In this document: piece after piece, positions 39,501-50,950 of the stretch
Numbering within the stretch: position 1 is the first letter of the stretch
Layout: every line of letters begins with the position of its first letter
Source of the DNA: Liolophura sinensis
Taxonomy: Eukaryota > Mollusca > Polyplacophora > Chitonida > Chitonidae
Assembly (NCBI RefSeq): GCF_032854445.1
Contig: NC_088304.1
Location: forward strand, 7,389,704 to 7,453,703
DNA: 64,000 bases
Direction: 5' to 3'
Position numbers and translations under genes: made by a program
The notes under the pieces: generated by a model
Database searches by the model: none
The model's input: the letters and a program-made list of their open reading frames with translations, nothing else
Told to the model about the DNA's origin: nothing

Positions 39501-40833
39501 GTGAAGCATGAGCTTGTTTATTACATTCTTGAACTATCAATATAGTCCTTTGACAACCCCGATGCTCTCACGAGGCCAGTGAGTTAGAAACACAATCAAC
39601 CTAATGAATCATGGGATACATTTAGCCAGGTTGAGGGAGAAACTTTACTTTTTTACCTAGCTCTGTAAGGCTGTGATAACGTATATGTACTATCACAGTC
39701 CTGTCTTGTTCCATAAGCTTACCTTGAACACCTCCGTACTTCCCTTCCTGGCTTCAGTATACCACTGCTTGGCACTAAATAATTTGTCTGTCCGTAGTCA
39801 CAGTCGTCTCAGCTATCAATTCCAGGTAGGTGTTCCTTTGTGTCATCACTAGTAAATCCATCACAGCCTATACAAGGGAGATAACTATTGACACTTCTAG
39901 CATATTTTGTACTTGTTTAATCTTTTCTTCAATTTTGTCTAATTTATTTGAGAAATGTTTTGGTGATCAATTTTTGATCATGGTTCCCCCTAGGTCATTA
40001 CTGGTGAGACTGATCCTACACAATTAGTCAGAATGCAAGTCAAAAGGTGTAACTTGCCTCATAGTGGCAGTAATAATTGTATGCATGATTCCCCTCCCTA
40101 TGAGGAATATGCATTCAAACATGGCGGTTGGAGTTGGAATTTATCCAGTATCCACTAGAGTTTCATGCTTGTGTGAGTTCACTAGTGATGATACATGGGT
40201 ACACATACCTGGAATTGACAGCCGAGACAATTTTGACTACAGGCAGACAAATCATTGCCCTGCAATAGGATACTGAAGCCAGCAAGAGAAGTACAAAAGT
40301 GAACAAAAGGTAAGCTTATGGAACAAGACAGGGCCGTGGCAGTATACGTAATCACAGCCCTACATAGCTATAGTTTACCTTATCTTACGTCGTAAGTAAT
40401 TATGGGTTAGACAGCTGTTAGATTCTTGTGACAATCTAAGACGTACCACATCAGACACTCAATGCATAAATAATCTTGTGTCCCGCCCCCAATGAGACAT
40501 TCTGCTGAAAATCAAATTCCAGTAATGTAAAGTATAACGTACTTTCAGCTTGGATCCGGAATTGACAGGCTTCGAGGTGGTGTTGGTTGTTGTTGAGGCC
40601 AAAGAAGGATGGGTCTTACCAATGCGTACATTGAATTCCACCTTTTCATTTTCCACTTCTTGGTCTCTTATGTCATCATCTATATCACTGCAGTCTGTTA
40701 GAACCAAGCTGGCCTCATTTTCACTGTCGCTTTCTGTATTATCAATACAGATTTTCAGGTTTGGTTTCTCTTTGCTCGAAGAGTCGGCCATCTTCCTTTT
40801 CTGAGGAGCAGATGATGTTTTACGGTGATCCAA
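30528..40833 (-). CDS. NCBP3: Nuclear cap-binding protein subunit 3 (NCBP3)
   Basis: NCBP3 binds the mRNA 5' cap in the nucleus and, with NCBP1, supports mRNA export. I assembled twelve minus-strand exons by phase and GT-AG sites: 40833-40543, 37933-37868, 37526-37432, 36630-36476, 35791-35663, 35011-34806, 34466-34319, 33886-33816, 33072-33045, 32723-32531, 31977-31731 and 30765-30528. Landmarks match human NCBP3: KRYENKAGEFITGLD (exon 2); the RRM-like segment with TQDVFKYF and the cap-binding motif WIDD (W197) in exon 4; NVVWLD; FFRFATK; YYVRHGNPNYGG (exons 8-9); and acidic stretches in exons 6 and 11. The product is about 622 aa, close to the 620 of the human protein. Two one-base losses, in G runs at 33867-33869 and 32642-32645, break the frame as given. 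The start could instead be the Met at 40791. Confidence 0.95.
31070..31550. repeat. Foldback (MITE-like) element in NCBP3 intron 11
   Basis: The two halves are imperfect reverse complements around an axis near 31300. Best-matching pairs are aaactatgcataaata (31115) with its mirror at 31480-31497, ggctttatggaccatact (31190) with agtatggcccataaagtcc (31390), and tgacgtca (31226) with gacgtc (31365). The arms are about 170 bases and roughly 70 percent alike by eye. No coding frame is present. Confidence 0.75.
32777..32880 (-). repeat. SINE family 1, 3' fragment, in NCBP3 intron 9
   Basis: The stretch ttggtgttttacgcc followed by ctcaagaatatttcactta is the complement of the family tail and body. 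The tRNA-like head is missing. Confidence 0.75.
33328..33590 (-). repeat. SINE family 1, near full length, in NCBP3 intron 8
   Basis: A diverged copy running from a T-rich tail (atttatttg) through ggagtatttcactta and ctgcaggttgctggaaggcc to a decayed tRNA-like head (ttgctaaccacttggcca). Confidence 0.7.
35468..35580 (-). repeat. SINE family 1, 3' fragment, in NCBP3 intron 5
   Basis: The tail tttatttatttacttgattg is followed by ggtgttttt, catatttcacaca and ccaacattatggtaggagga. Confidence 0.7.
35997..36250 (-). repeat. SINE family 1, near full length, in NCBP3 intron 4
   Basis: The copy runs from tatttatctgattg through ctcaagaatatttcacttg, gggggaaacccacgaccat and agcctgcttgagctagactt to the tRNA-like head (ctcctgggtcattgcgccgc). 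Confidence 0.85.
37127..37240 (-). repeat. SINE family 1, 3' fragment, in NCBP3 intron 3
   Basis: The stretches actcaactggtgttttacg and ccagcattatggtgggagg are family sequence. The copy then loses similarity. Confidence 0.7.
37722..37865 (-). repeat. SINE family 1 fragment ending at the NCBP3 exon 2 splice donor
   Basis: Family sequence runs from the tail (ttatttatttatttatat) through ggtgttttacggtgccat and aacccacaaccatccac to about 37865. The exon 2 donor GT of NCBP3 is at 37866-37867, so the fragment fills the first bases of intron 2. Confidence 0.75.
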
Positions 40834-41370
40834 TTGGTCGAAATAGAATCACAGCCCCAGGTTTTCGATTTTCTGACGATATCATTGGATAATGTTCACT
40901 TCCGCTGCTTTACTTCACATGTAACTGATGTAGGGTAAACAAAGATGACGGTTTTGACGATAAGCCAAAAACGATGCAACAAACAGTGGGGCAGAGGTGT
41001 ATGTTAGTTTTAGATAATGCTGGGTAGCGATATGTGCCTTACCTGGGGAGAAGCCTTGCCTGTGCAAAACTACTGCACAGATGAAATGTGATGTTGACGA
41101 TGGACCAGAGTGGAAGTTTAGAAACTTGAAAACCCGCGAGTCTCAGTGATGCGACTGAGCGTATTGGAATATGAATGGTGTGGGCAAAAAAATCATTTGT
41201 TAACACACGATGCTGTAAATTAGAAGTCTACGTGAACATGGATGAAACCAATTCATGCTTTATGATTGATTGATAATTTGGTATACTATGGAAGAAAACA
41301 GGATATATGTTACTGTACCAATCAAACAGGCGTATATCATTGCGTTCATTCTTAATTTAGATTTATCACC
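40834..41370. promoter_or_regulatory. Shared upstream region of NCBP3 (minus) and the P450 gene (plus)
   Basis: This 537-base gap separates two divergent start codons, so both promoters must lie in or near it unless untranslated exons lie further out. I see no convincing TATA box or other named element. The role is inferred from position alone. Confidence 0.4.
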
Positions 41371-44300
41371 ATGAACATCACAATGTTCAGTTTTGATTCC
41401 ACACCTCTAACATCGACCTTCTTTGTGCCAGAACTACTATGTCTTTTCTGTGTGATATCTGTCTTGTCAGGAGTCTACACATTGTTGAGAAGTCCTCGTG
41501 AAAATTACCCCAGAGGTCCAACAGCCTGGCCTTTCATAGGGAATGTGCAAATTCTCTCGTATAAGCCTCACTTGAGACTTTTCAATCTGAAGGACACGTA
41601 TGGCGATGTATTCAGCTTAAAGCTTGGGACGCAAGATGTAGTCGTTGTGTGTTCTTTGGCTGGTATACAAGAAGGGCTCCAAGAACGAGGAGAAACGTTT
41701 GCAGAACGTCCAAATAGTCAGGTGTATAATGCTTTGTACAATGGAAACAGGCAGAATGGTAGGTAATGTTGTCTTAAGAGGGGGATATGTGCCAGATGAA
41801 TCTGGATTGTGTTCCTATTTGTATTTTATCTGGGAGGAGCTGTTATACGGTTAGTGCATTTAATGTGTAAATATATTCCCAAACTGATTCATGTGTTTTT
41901 ACTTATTTATTATACCAAATTCGGGTTCCTCCGTGGCTCAGTCGGTTAGCGCGTGACCCAGAAGCCTCTGACCAATGCGGTCGCTGTGAGTTCAAGACAA
42001 GCTCATGCTGGCTTCCTCTCCGGCCGTACGTGAGAAGGTCTGTCAGCAACCTGCAGATGGTCATGGGTTTCCCCCGGGCTCTGCCCGGTTTCCACTCACC
42101 ATGATGTTGGCCGCTGTTGTATAAGTGAAATATTCTTGAGTACTATGTAAAACACCAATCAAATAAATAAATAGAATGTACTGAATTCAGACAGACATCA
42201 TATCCAAATAATACGCAGATTTTGAGGTAGCTTGTTACGACGAAAGATTGATGTCCCTTGTGATTTGAAGTTGATGCTTAACGACATAATAGGTCATTCT
42301 GCCAATTTTAACATGGGATATATAAAATGTAGAGCACTTAGCAGAGACCATTAGCTCAAACTTATGAAGGGTGCTTTTGGGTAGGTTTTGATGTCGAATA
42401 TTACAAAAATAATGACATTCTGCTGGAAATTTTATCTAAACATTAATACTGTAATGTTAAATGTATGTTAGCAGATATATCATACTGAAAGCGATAACGT
42501 CATTTTTCACTGGGACATCACTATTCCGTTGCGGCCATGCAAGGCAAAAATTGCATATTGTACCCCATAGCCTATTAGCTAGATATACATGTTCCATTAT
42601 ATCACTACATGTATAAAAATGTTTTCTAGTACTTGAATAAGATGCTAACATCCTTTAATTTTTTATTATTAAGTTCATTTTTTTTATATTTTACTTACGA
42701 AATAGTAATTTTTTTTACAATAGTCAATTACACAATTTTTTTTGTAATTAAACTTATATGTATAGCTAGTATTTGGTTTGTTATATTTATCTTAAAATGC
42801 GAAATTTGTTTGTGTTTTCCTGCAGGGATTTCCACCAGTGATTACACAGAAAAATCCTACATTAAGAGAGGATTTATCCAAGCATGTTTAGACGGACATT
42901 ATGCTAATGACAATGTTATTGAGGAGAAGATTGCGATCCATGCTACAGACATTCTGCTGGCATTTATAGAATATGAAGGCAAGCCGTTTGATCCCAGTGA
43001 CATATTTTTTTTGAACTGTTTGCGTGTTTCTCTGTGGTTGGTGTACGGCCAACAGTTCGACCAGCGAGATAATAATTTACATGAAATACTAGCAACCTTC
43101 AAACTGCGTTCTAGTTTAAAAGGCCTGTGGCTGACAGACATCCCATTGTGTCGTTTTCTGGATGAGAAAAAAATTCATGAAGTGCGTCATCGAACCGCTC
43201 TTCAAACCACATTCCAAGGCAAGCTTCTCGATAAGCACAAAGACACGTATGATCCAGATGTTGTGCGTGACATGATTGATCAGCTTCTGATTTTCATAGA
43301 AAACGACGAAGACCGTGGCATTTTGACAACTGAGGATATGACCTATTTACTACTGGACATAACAGGTTCCGGCTTCCAGGCTACAGCGGTCACCATGACC
43401 TGGCTCATGGCTTACATGGCTTGTTATCCACAAATACAGGTCAAAGTTCAAGAGGAAATAGACACTGTTGTCAGAGGCTCTGGAATTCCCAGCCTGGCAG
43501 ATCAAATGAAACTACCATACACTGTAGCAACTATACTAGAGGTAGAAAGACTGGCCAGTGTTTGCCCCTTCCTTATTCCACATCGTGTGGCAGACAAGTG
43601 CATCTTACAAGGTAACTCATTGTCTTATTCATAGTCTCATTAATGCTATCAGCTGTTAAGGTGCTTGATCTTTCTGTGGCTAGGACCCATAAGGTATAGG
43701 TTTCAGACATGGCCTTGAATGAGAAATTTGTAGATTCCATCTTTCTCGCTGACCATAGGGTCATGCCGACAGTAAACAGGGAGCAAATCTTTGGTAACTT
43801 GTTGCAAAATCTAATGTACTGCCCACATGGAAATGCTCATCAATAACTTAGCAAAGGTGGCTGGTTTTCTCCACCTGTATTTAGCTGTATTTGATTTAGT
43901 AAATAAACCCATGATGCAAGTGAGATAAATACTGATCAGTACTTTGTTTTCCAGGCTATGATATTCCTGAAAACACCTGGATTTTGTTCAATGTCTGGAG
44001 TCTTCATCACGATGCCAGGATGTGGAAAAACCCCATGAAATTTGATCCCAATAGGTAAAAAAAAGTAGTACATGTTGTTGATGTGTGTTCAGGTTATCTT
44101 CAAAACTGGTGCAAGCATCGAGTATGCACTGCATCCAGCATCCCAAAAACAGGTTCCAACGCTGTTCTGCCACGTTGTACATGTATGTGGGTTATCAGTT
44201 ATCATTAGTTTCATGCCACCTTTACGACAAAGGGGATAATTTCAATTTTGATATTGTAAATTATCAATAGCAATATACCTAAGGGTTCTGCCTATGGCGT

Positions 44301-45783
44301 TTGCAATTGTTAGTTCAAAAACTAGTATGTCAAGGATACTTCATCAAACGCCTTCATTCTAAGTTTCTCAAATTTTACAATGAGTATAAGACTTGTTGGC
44401 AGGTATGGACAGAGCGTTCAGAACCTCTGGTGATCTGCATTGTGATCAACCACATAGCGGTGCTGTTATGCTTATGTACATATCTGTCGCGTACATGGTG
44501 TTTAACACAGATGGTGCCCAGTGTAACAGTCTATCTTGTAGACAGCTTTTATACAGACCAGCATGTCATGTGTAGCATCATAGATGATGCCTCTTGTAGT
44601 ATGAGACCCTTACATATTAATGGGAAAGAAGTAATCAAAAGTTACTTTTGAAACACAGTCTGTTTGGTGAAGGTCTGTAATGCTCATCATTTTCGGACTG
44701 TATCTAATACCGCTTAACCCAGGGCTAGGGGCCGTAAAGGTCTTTGGGAGCTAGTGTTAAACGTTGTTTTGGAAATGGATCTTGCGATTATCGACCTGGA
44801 ACGCCCTTTACGGACTACGAGTGGTATACGCATGTCGGACATCACGCTTATATCTGGCATGGACACTTAGTATACAGATGACAAAGATTAAATGGGCTGT
44901 CATGTGTGGTGTTTGTATATTATGGCAGGAGGGGTGTCATGTCTGGTGTCATGTCCCTATGATGGGGTGGTGTGTCATGTCTGGTGTCGGCACAGTGATG
45001 GGTTAGGGTGTCATGTCTGGTGGCAGGACACTGTGAATTGTGGGGTGTCATGTCTGGTGGAAGTGTGCTGTGATGTGTTGGCGTGTCGTGTCTGGTGTCA
45101 GTACACCAACTGGGTGGGGTGTCATGACCCAGTGGTGTGGTGGGGTGTCATGTCTGGAGTCAGTTCACAGTGATGGGGTGGAGTGTCATGTCCAGTGTCT
45201 TGGACCTGATAACCATGATTTTCTTGTGAGGCAGCAGTATGGATAAGTGGGTTCATACTATGAACACACAATCAGTCATGATATGACTCGAATCATTTTA
45301 TGCCCCAATAAAGCCTACTATGCAAGTTCTGGCACTGACCAGTTTAAGTTGGGGTTTTCCTGCCTAGATTACTACTTTTAAATACTGACCAGCGCATGAT
45401 TGAAAAATTCAATATTACACGCCAGTCACATAGTTAAATACATCCAATGTATCAGGTCGGTTCTGGCCTTTGGGGTGACTGTGTATAGCTGTCTAAACTG
45501 TAAATCCAAATTTGTTTGTTTCAGATTTGTGGAGAACAACACAGTAACCATACCAGATTATTTCCTCCCATATGGGCTCGGTCCACGGTGCTGTGTCGGT
45601 GAGAGTTTAGCTGAAGCTGAGATCTTCTTGTTTTTTGTCAACATTATGCAACAGTTCCACATCAAGCCAGCAGATGGCGATGAGATCAGCCTGGATGGCG
45701 AGTTTAACACGATTCTCAGGCCGCAATCATTCCGTATACAAGCTCTGGATAGGAAAGACATTGAGCTGGAATCTGTGGACTAG
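41371..45783 (+). CDS. Cytochrome P450, clan 2-like, with altered I-helix motif
   Basis: A membrane-anchored haem-thiolate enzyme of 510 aa in four exons: 41371-41758, 42826-43611, 43955-44054 and 45525-45783, all with GT-AG borders and matching phases. An N-terminal hydrophobic anchor (LLCLFCVISVLSG) leads into a proline-rich hinge (YPRGPTAWPFIGN), as in ER P450s. The K-helix ExxR is E368-R371 (EVER), the meander is FDPNRF, and the haem loop is YGLGPRCCVG with Cys448 as thiolate ligand (Tyr in place of the usual first Phe). The I-helix reads GSGFQATAVT at 310-319: the usual acid-threonine pair of AGxDT is Gln314-Ala315. P450s lacking that pair are often isomerases or dehydratases, so classical monooxygenation is uncertain. 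Substrate and subfamily cannot be named from this sequence. Confidence 0.92.
41923..42172 (+). repeat. tRNA-derived SINE, family 1, best copy, in P450 intron 1
   Basis: A full SINE. The tRNA-like head has box A tggctcagtcggttag (41934) and box B gtgagttcaagac (41986). The body includes atgggtttcccccgggctct, the 3' part includes tgaaatattcttgagta, and the tail is caatcaaataaataaat. About fourteen further full or partial copies lie between 29000 and 61000. The family resembles molluscan tRNA-SINEs such as RUDI, but I cannot confirm the family name. It is not a functional tRNA gene, because the acceptor and anticodon stems do not fold. Confidence 0.88.
44892..45203. repeat. Minisatellite in P450 intron 3
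   Basis: About nine irregular units of 36-40 bases each carry ggtgtcatgtctggtgt or a close variant, followed by a cagtgatggggtgg-like stretch. G/T-rich on the plus strand. Confidence 0.8.
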
Positions 45784-45794
45784 AGACAAACGGG

Positions 45795-46171
45795 GTGTAT
45801 TGCCAGAAGTATGCATTTACCACAAGTGGGCCTTTACCCAAAGTGGGTATTTACCATGACTGTACATTTAACAGGAGTATTCATTATCAGAAGTGTGCAT
45901 TACTAGCAGTGTGCATTTACCCACTGTGTGCATTATCAAAGTGTGCATTGACCAGGAGTGTGCATTTAACAGGAGTATTCATTATCTGAAGTGTGCAATA
46001 TTTGAAGTGTACATTTACCAGAGGTCTGCATTACCAGAAGTGTGCATTACTAGCAGTGTGCATTTACCCACTGTGTGCATTATCAAAGTGTGCATTGACC
46101 AGGAGTGTGCATTACCAGAAGTAGGTATTGACCAGATGAGTTCTTACTAGTGGTATGCAATGACCAGAAGT
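45795..46171. repeat. Minisatellite just after the P450 stop codon
   Basis: Short units of 16-19 bases are variants of accagaagtgtgcatt, with a larger block (gtgtgcattactagcagtgt onward) repeated about 147 bases apart at 45892 and 46039. It starts about 12 bases after the stop codon, so it is probably within the 3' UTR. Confidence 0.85.
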
Positions 46172-46783
46172 GTGAGACTGTTGTTTTTTAGCTTTGTCAC
46201 CTCAACTTTACAAGCTATGAAGAATGGCTGACGCATTGGACAGATCTGTGGCTGTGTCATCATGAGAAACAGTTGTGTTCTGCGCTCCACCACTGTCATG
46301 GCTGTAGATACTTTTACACTTCATATACCTAACTATTCTTCAAAATCTATTTACAGGAGACAAGTTTCCCATGGTTTATTTAAGGTTTTGTTGTCATTGA
46401 TGCACATGTAGAAGTGTATAATAGTTGAAATCCCTGGACAGAAAGCAGAGTCCGTTGGCTAAAGCCTTGTTCTAGTTACAGTGCATTGGCCAACGACCAA
46501 TCAAGTTATACATGTAGTTTTGCTGCGTCGGTTATGGCTTCTGATAATTAAGTTTGGCATACTGTACGTGAGAGTTTAAGACACTACTCAACTGAGATGA
46601 ACTGGTCATTCACAGATGGTCCGAGAAGCTGATGGGATTGAAACAGCATACGTGTAATGACTGGAGTAAAACTCCAAGTGAGTTGTGTCATTATTTAGCT
46701 TACACAGGTGCTTAAAGCCTCATGCAGCAGTTGGGTTAAGTTGAGTTGGGTCTAGAGCACTTGTGTATGCCAGCCTTAATTTA
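46172..46783. other. Non-coding stretch, nothing recognised
   Basis: No exon, RNA gene or repeat identified between the minisatellite and the next SINE. Confidence 0.5.
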
Positions 46784-46966
46784 TGTATTTATTTGTTTAT
46801 TTATTTATTTATTTCATTGGGGATTTATGCCATACTCAAGAATATTTCACTTACCTGATGGCTGCCAGTACATGTATTATGTGCGGAGGAAACCTGGCAG
46901 ATCCCAAGGAAACCCACGACGACCCGCAGGCTGTTGCCAGACATTCCCTGGTATGGCCAGAGACAA
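46784..46966 (-). repeat. SINE family 1, partial copy
   Basis: The copy runs from a long TTTA-rich tail through gccatactcaagaatatttc and ccaaggaaacccacgacg to tggccagagac. The tRNA-like head is absent. Confidence 0.85.
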
Positions 46967-47152
46967 ATACCAAGCTTAAAGAGCTACTTCAGTGTCAAGA
47001 CTTGTATGTTTTAAAACCAAGGGTAAATGATAAGGATCGAGATAGTCAGAATTGCTCTCTTTAATTTAAAAAAAAAATGCATTGTATTAAAAGCTGTTGT
47101 TGTTGTTAGTTCTTGAGGATAATACAGAACAAAAAGTCTTTTGTCATTTCCA

Positions 47153-47290
47153 GTTTTGCGTGGTGTGACGCCCTGCAAAAACACCCAACTCGACGTCGTA
47201 CTCCCGAACGCGCATGACGTCATTCCAGCGTAACTGACTTACGCGACGTCATATCTGCCCGATTCATCGTCACATGAGGAATATTATCAC
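47153..47290. promoter_or_regulatory. CpG-rich island with CRE (ATF/CREB-like) sites, no gene assigned
   Basis: CpG pairs are dense here and rare on both sides. A perfect TGACGTCA lies at 47215-47222 and a one-mismatch copy (CGACGTCA) at 47244-47251. Another perfect site lies at 47710-47717. Such clusters often mark promoters in animals. I found no recognisable first exon next to it, so the call is tentative. Confidence 0.35.
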
Positions 47291-47722
47291 GTCACAATTT
47301 TTTGGGAAAATGATGAGAATTTTGTTTTTGAGGACTCTTCACTTATAGGGGTTAAATAGTGTTATTCATGGTAAATTTTGTTTTAACCGTTATGTTAGCT
47401 ATATTCCATACTGTATTATTCACATTAGTTTAGACTGGCCTCTCTTGGAAGGTGGGGCTGAAGTAGCACTGTAAAGTGTGATTGACTGGCTTCCCTCCAC
47501 CTATAAACCTAACAACTGATATGGAAGACAAAATTCTTGAGCAGAGAAACAACCAATCAGAGGTAAAAATCTCATTGTACTGTCATGACTTGTTCACAAC
47601 ATTTTATGTTTGAAAAGAATAAGATTTGTGAATTGTTGACCAATAATACCCAAATGGTTCCATATGTCACATGAATTTATACAGATGGCATTGAACACTC
47701 ACCTTTTTGTGACGTCAGAAAT

Positions 47723-50700
47723 ATCACCTATGTGTTGGCAGAAAGAATTATGTTTTGTTGTACGTCCCACGCAAAGGGTTGTTCCATTGTGTTTTTCGCA
47801 GTCTAGACCAGTAATCAGTATTGTGTTTGTCAAACTTACCAACACACAGAAAAAAAAAAACATTGTATGTTATTCAACCCAGAGATCTTTTTATTCAGGA
47901 AATCAAATTGTATTTTATTTTCACCTGTTCCTTCATTGGATGGACGCTACAAGTACATTCTGTGCATTTCGCATTTGTAAAACTCTCGCACTCATTACCA
48001 CGAAAGGTTGTGTATACATGTACACCTGTAAAAAACATTTATGCTACATGTAATAAATTTGATTTTTTACGTGTAATTTACCTTATTTACAACAGTTGGA
48101 TCTGAGTAGTACATTCCTGGAGGCACCATGTTAATATAAGCATCATTTAAGAATCTATTTGACACCTTGTTGTTGTTGTTGTCAATCATTGTATACAGTA
48201 AATGACCTTGAAAATTGTAAAATTTTAAAATAAGGGGAATAATTTTGAAAGAAACTTCTAACAGACATACCTTGGTAATTTGCAAAGAGCACTGAAAATT
48301 GCCCTTTCATTGTCTATATCAGAATTGGATGTCACTTTTGTGTATTGACACTTAATCCACTATTGTTAAATATCTACTATAAAGGCAATCTCACAATTTG
48401 TCACAGTTGACAATGTTGTATAGAATAAATGCCTTTAATATTGCGTGAAAACCTCATTTTGGAGGACACATTAATGTCATAACATTTTGTTGCCAATACT
48501 TTAAATTTTCAATAAGTGTATCACCCCTACCTTGCAAACAAACCTCGGTAACAGTGAACACCAGTTTAAAAGTGAAAGACAGCACTTGACTAATGTTTAT
48601 GTCCACTGAAAGACTACCATTCAAAGTATCTTGAACTGGCATTAAATATTTTTTAAAATTTTTTTCAACCCAGTAAAAGTTCAGTGAAACTTCGTCTTTT
48701 TACAGCTTCAGCGTGTCTATATTATCAACATCAAGGTGACATCACGATTACTCTAGCTCTCCAATGTCAAAAGTACTTCCCGTGTAATAGTCTAAGCAGC
48801 CTACCATGTCATTTATAGTTTACGAGCAGTCTGCAGATGCACGGCCGGAGTATTCCTGGTTCAGGTCGTAGCCTCGGAAGGGGTGTGCTGTTGCTGGTAA
48901 TTGTGACCCCTATTAAATATTTGCAGTGCCAACCTATCGTGGACGTCAGAGAAAGCACCTCATCTTAAACACAGAGTTTCAGTAATTTTACTGTATTTTA
49001 TATAAGAAAACAAAAAAAAAAAAACATCCCTTGTTTTTGAGAAAGTCAGAAGGCCAAATTTAATTATATCATAAGAATAAATTAATTTTAATCACTAATG
49101 AATTTTTCACTGCCTGTGATATTTGTTATTTAGCAACTGCATGCTGACTCAATGGTGACATGCATGATAAAACACTAATTGTATATTTTGAACAGGGGTG
49201 TCTAAGTAGGTCTAAGGTCTGCTATGGAGATGAATGTGGTTTGGGCCAAGATGGTATGCTGCTGTCTGACATTATTTGTGATACCGTCATTGCATAATAC
49301 ACCGCTTGTAAATCAAATGTTCTACAATAACATGTTCTACATGTTACTCTGTGAAATCTCATTAAAATAATAATAAAGTATGATACTTTTTAGAAAGCTT
49401 GACTATCCTGCTTTCGATCGAAATACATTTTAGCCAGGTGCTGTCTTGTCGGATACTGAATCGATTCCGATTTGCTTGTGTAAGAGGTAGGCAAGCCCAG
49501 AATATGCCTAGCGTAAGCTGGATTTTAGGTACGGTACATTTATTCATGCATGACCAAGGTAGCTGGGTTTAACACAAGATATCCTGTCTCCACTGCCAGC
49601 CAATCAACAACGAGTCTGTATCCTTGTAAGACCGACTGTTAAGAATCTGGCAAAATACGCAACTAAAATCATGGGACAAATTTTAGGCCACTTACCATAT
49701 CATTTGTATTGGCAACACTCTTTAAAACCAGACAGAGTTTTAGAATAAAGGGAGTAATACTAAATGAAACTCAAAACAAACATAACTTGGAAAGAGCGCT
49801 GCAGTGTGCCTTTATAGTGTCTGTCAGAATTGGATAACACTTTTGTGTATTGAAATGAATGCACTATTGTTAAATACCTAATGTAAAGACAATCTGTGTG
49901 TTTGCCACAATTCTTGTGCAAGGACTATAACGTCAGACAGTGAAATTGCTGGTGCAGGCAGTTTGCAGTGCTCAAGCAATATATGTTAATTCTTTGGCAC
50001 TCCCTTCTATCAACCTATGATGTATAAAATGTCTGTTTACATGTACTTCAAATTTATAAAATATGCACGGTATTGTCATAAATGATTTCATGTACCACTT
50101 CCTTATGTTCCACACCGAACATTCATCTGTCCACACAGCAAAAAAAAATAAAAACCCTTTGTCTGATAATGACGTGTTTATTTGCTTTTCTGTCTTCCAC
50201 AAGAGCATAGCCAGGTGTCGGGTATTGTAGTATCACTGATTTTAATATTATTTCCTACAATATATCCTACGATGACAACATTTTACACTGCATAAAAGCA
50301 AACGTGCGCTCGGACTCCATATTTCTAAACTTAAATATCCTAAATTTATATTAAACAATTTATTGGACATGAATACCCTAATACTTCTATATTTGGAACA
50401 CCTGGTCTGCCTTTTTTTTTTGACTATACATATAAATGTATCAAAAATATTTTTTGGGTTAGTCCATCTAATTTACATATTCATATCCTTACTTCTCCAA
50501 AAAACTGGAAGGGAAATGTAATTCTTTGCTTTCAGCACTACTTATATCTGTCCTAAAAATGAGAGGAAATAGGTTTTTTTTTTTTTTTTTACGGTAACTC
50601 GACAAAAGTTGATAGTACATCTACACATAGGTAAGGGAATTCTCTTCAGTTTTCTATGTATTTGTCACGTTTACTTTTAATCCATTCTGAGAATCTCCTG

Positions 50701-50950
50701 TGAATCAGGAATATTTTATAGGAATATGGAAATTAATGAAATTCTGAATTTTCTGTGAAGGTCTCATTTCCCGTGTCCCAACAATCTGTGACATCAATCA
50801 TCTCTTCACCAGACTTTCATAGCATGTCAAAGCCATTGTGTAAAAACATAAAATCAATCTTTTGTGTTTCTCCAGTGTCTACCATGTCTGATTCTGCAAA
50901 ACTTATGAAGTGCTCCGCTGGTTAATACTCTGCACTCACTAACAGGACAT
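47723..50950. other. Long non-coding stretch with one pair of diverged direct repeats
   Basis: I see no exon with a known domain here. Positions 48225-48405 and 49737-49915 are diverged direct repeats, sharing tcagaattggat, acttttgtgtattga and cactattgttaaat in the same order. The rest is AT-rich with homopolymer runs. Confidence 0.55.

Noticed and set aside
41923-42000. Possible tRNA gene (box A and box B present)
   Set aside because: The acceptor and anticodon arms do not pair, and it continues into a SINE body and tail. Same for 59177 and 59709.
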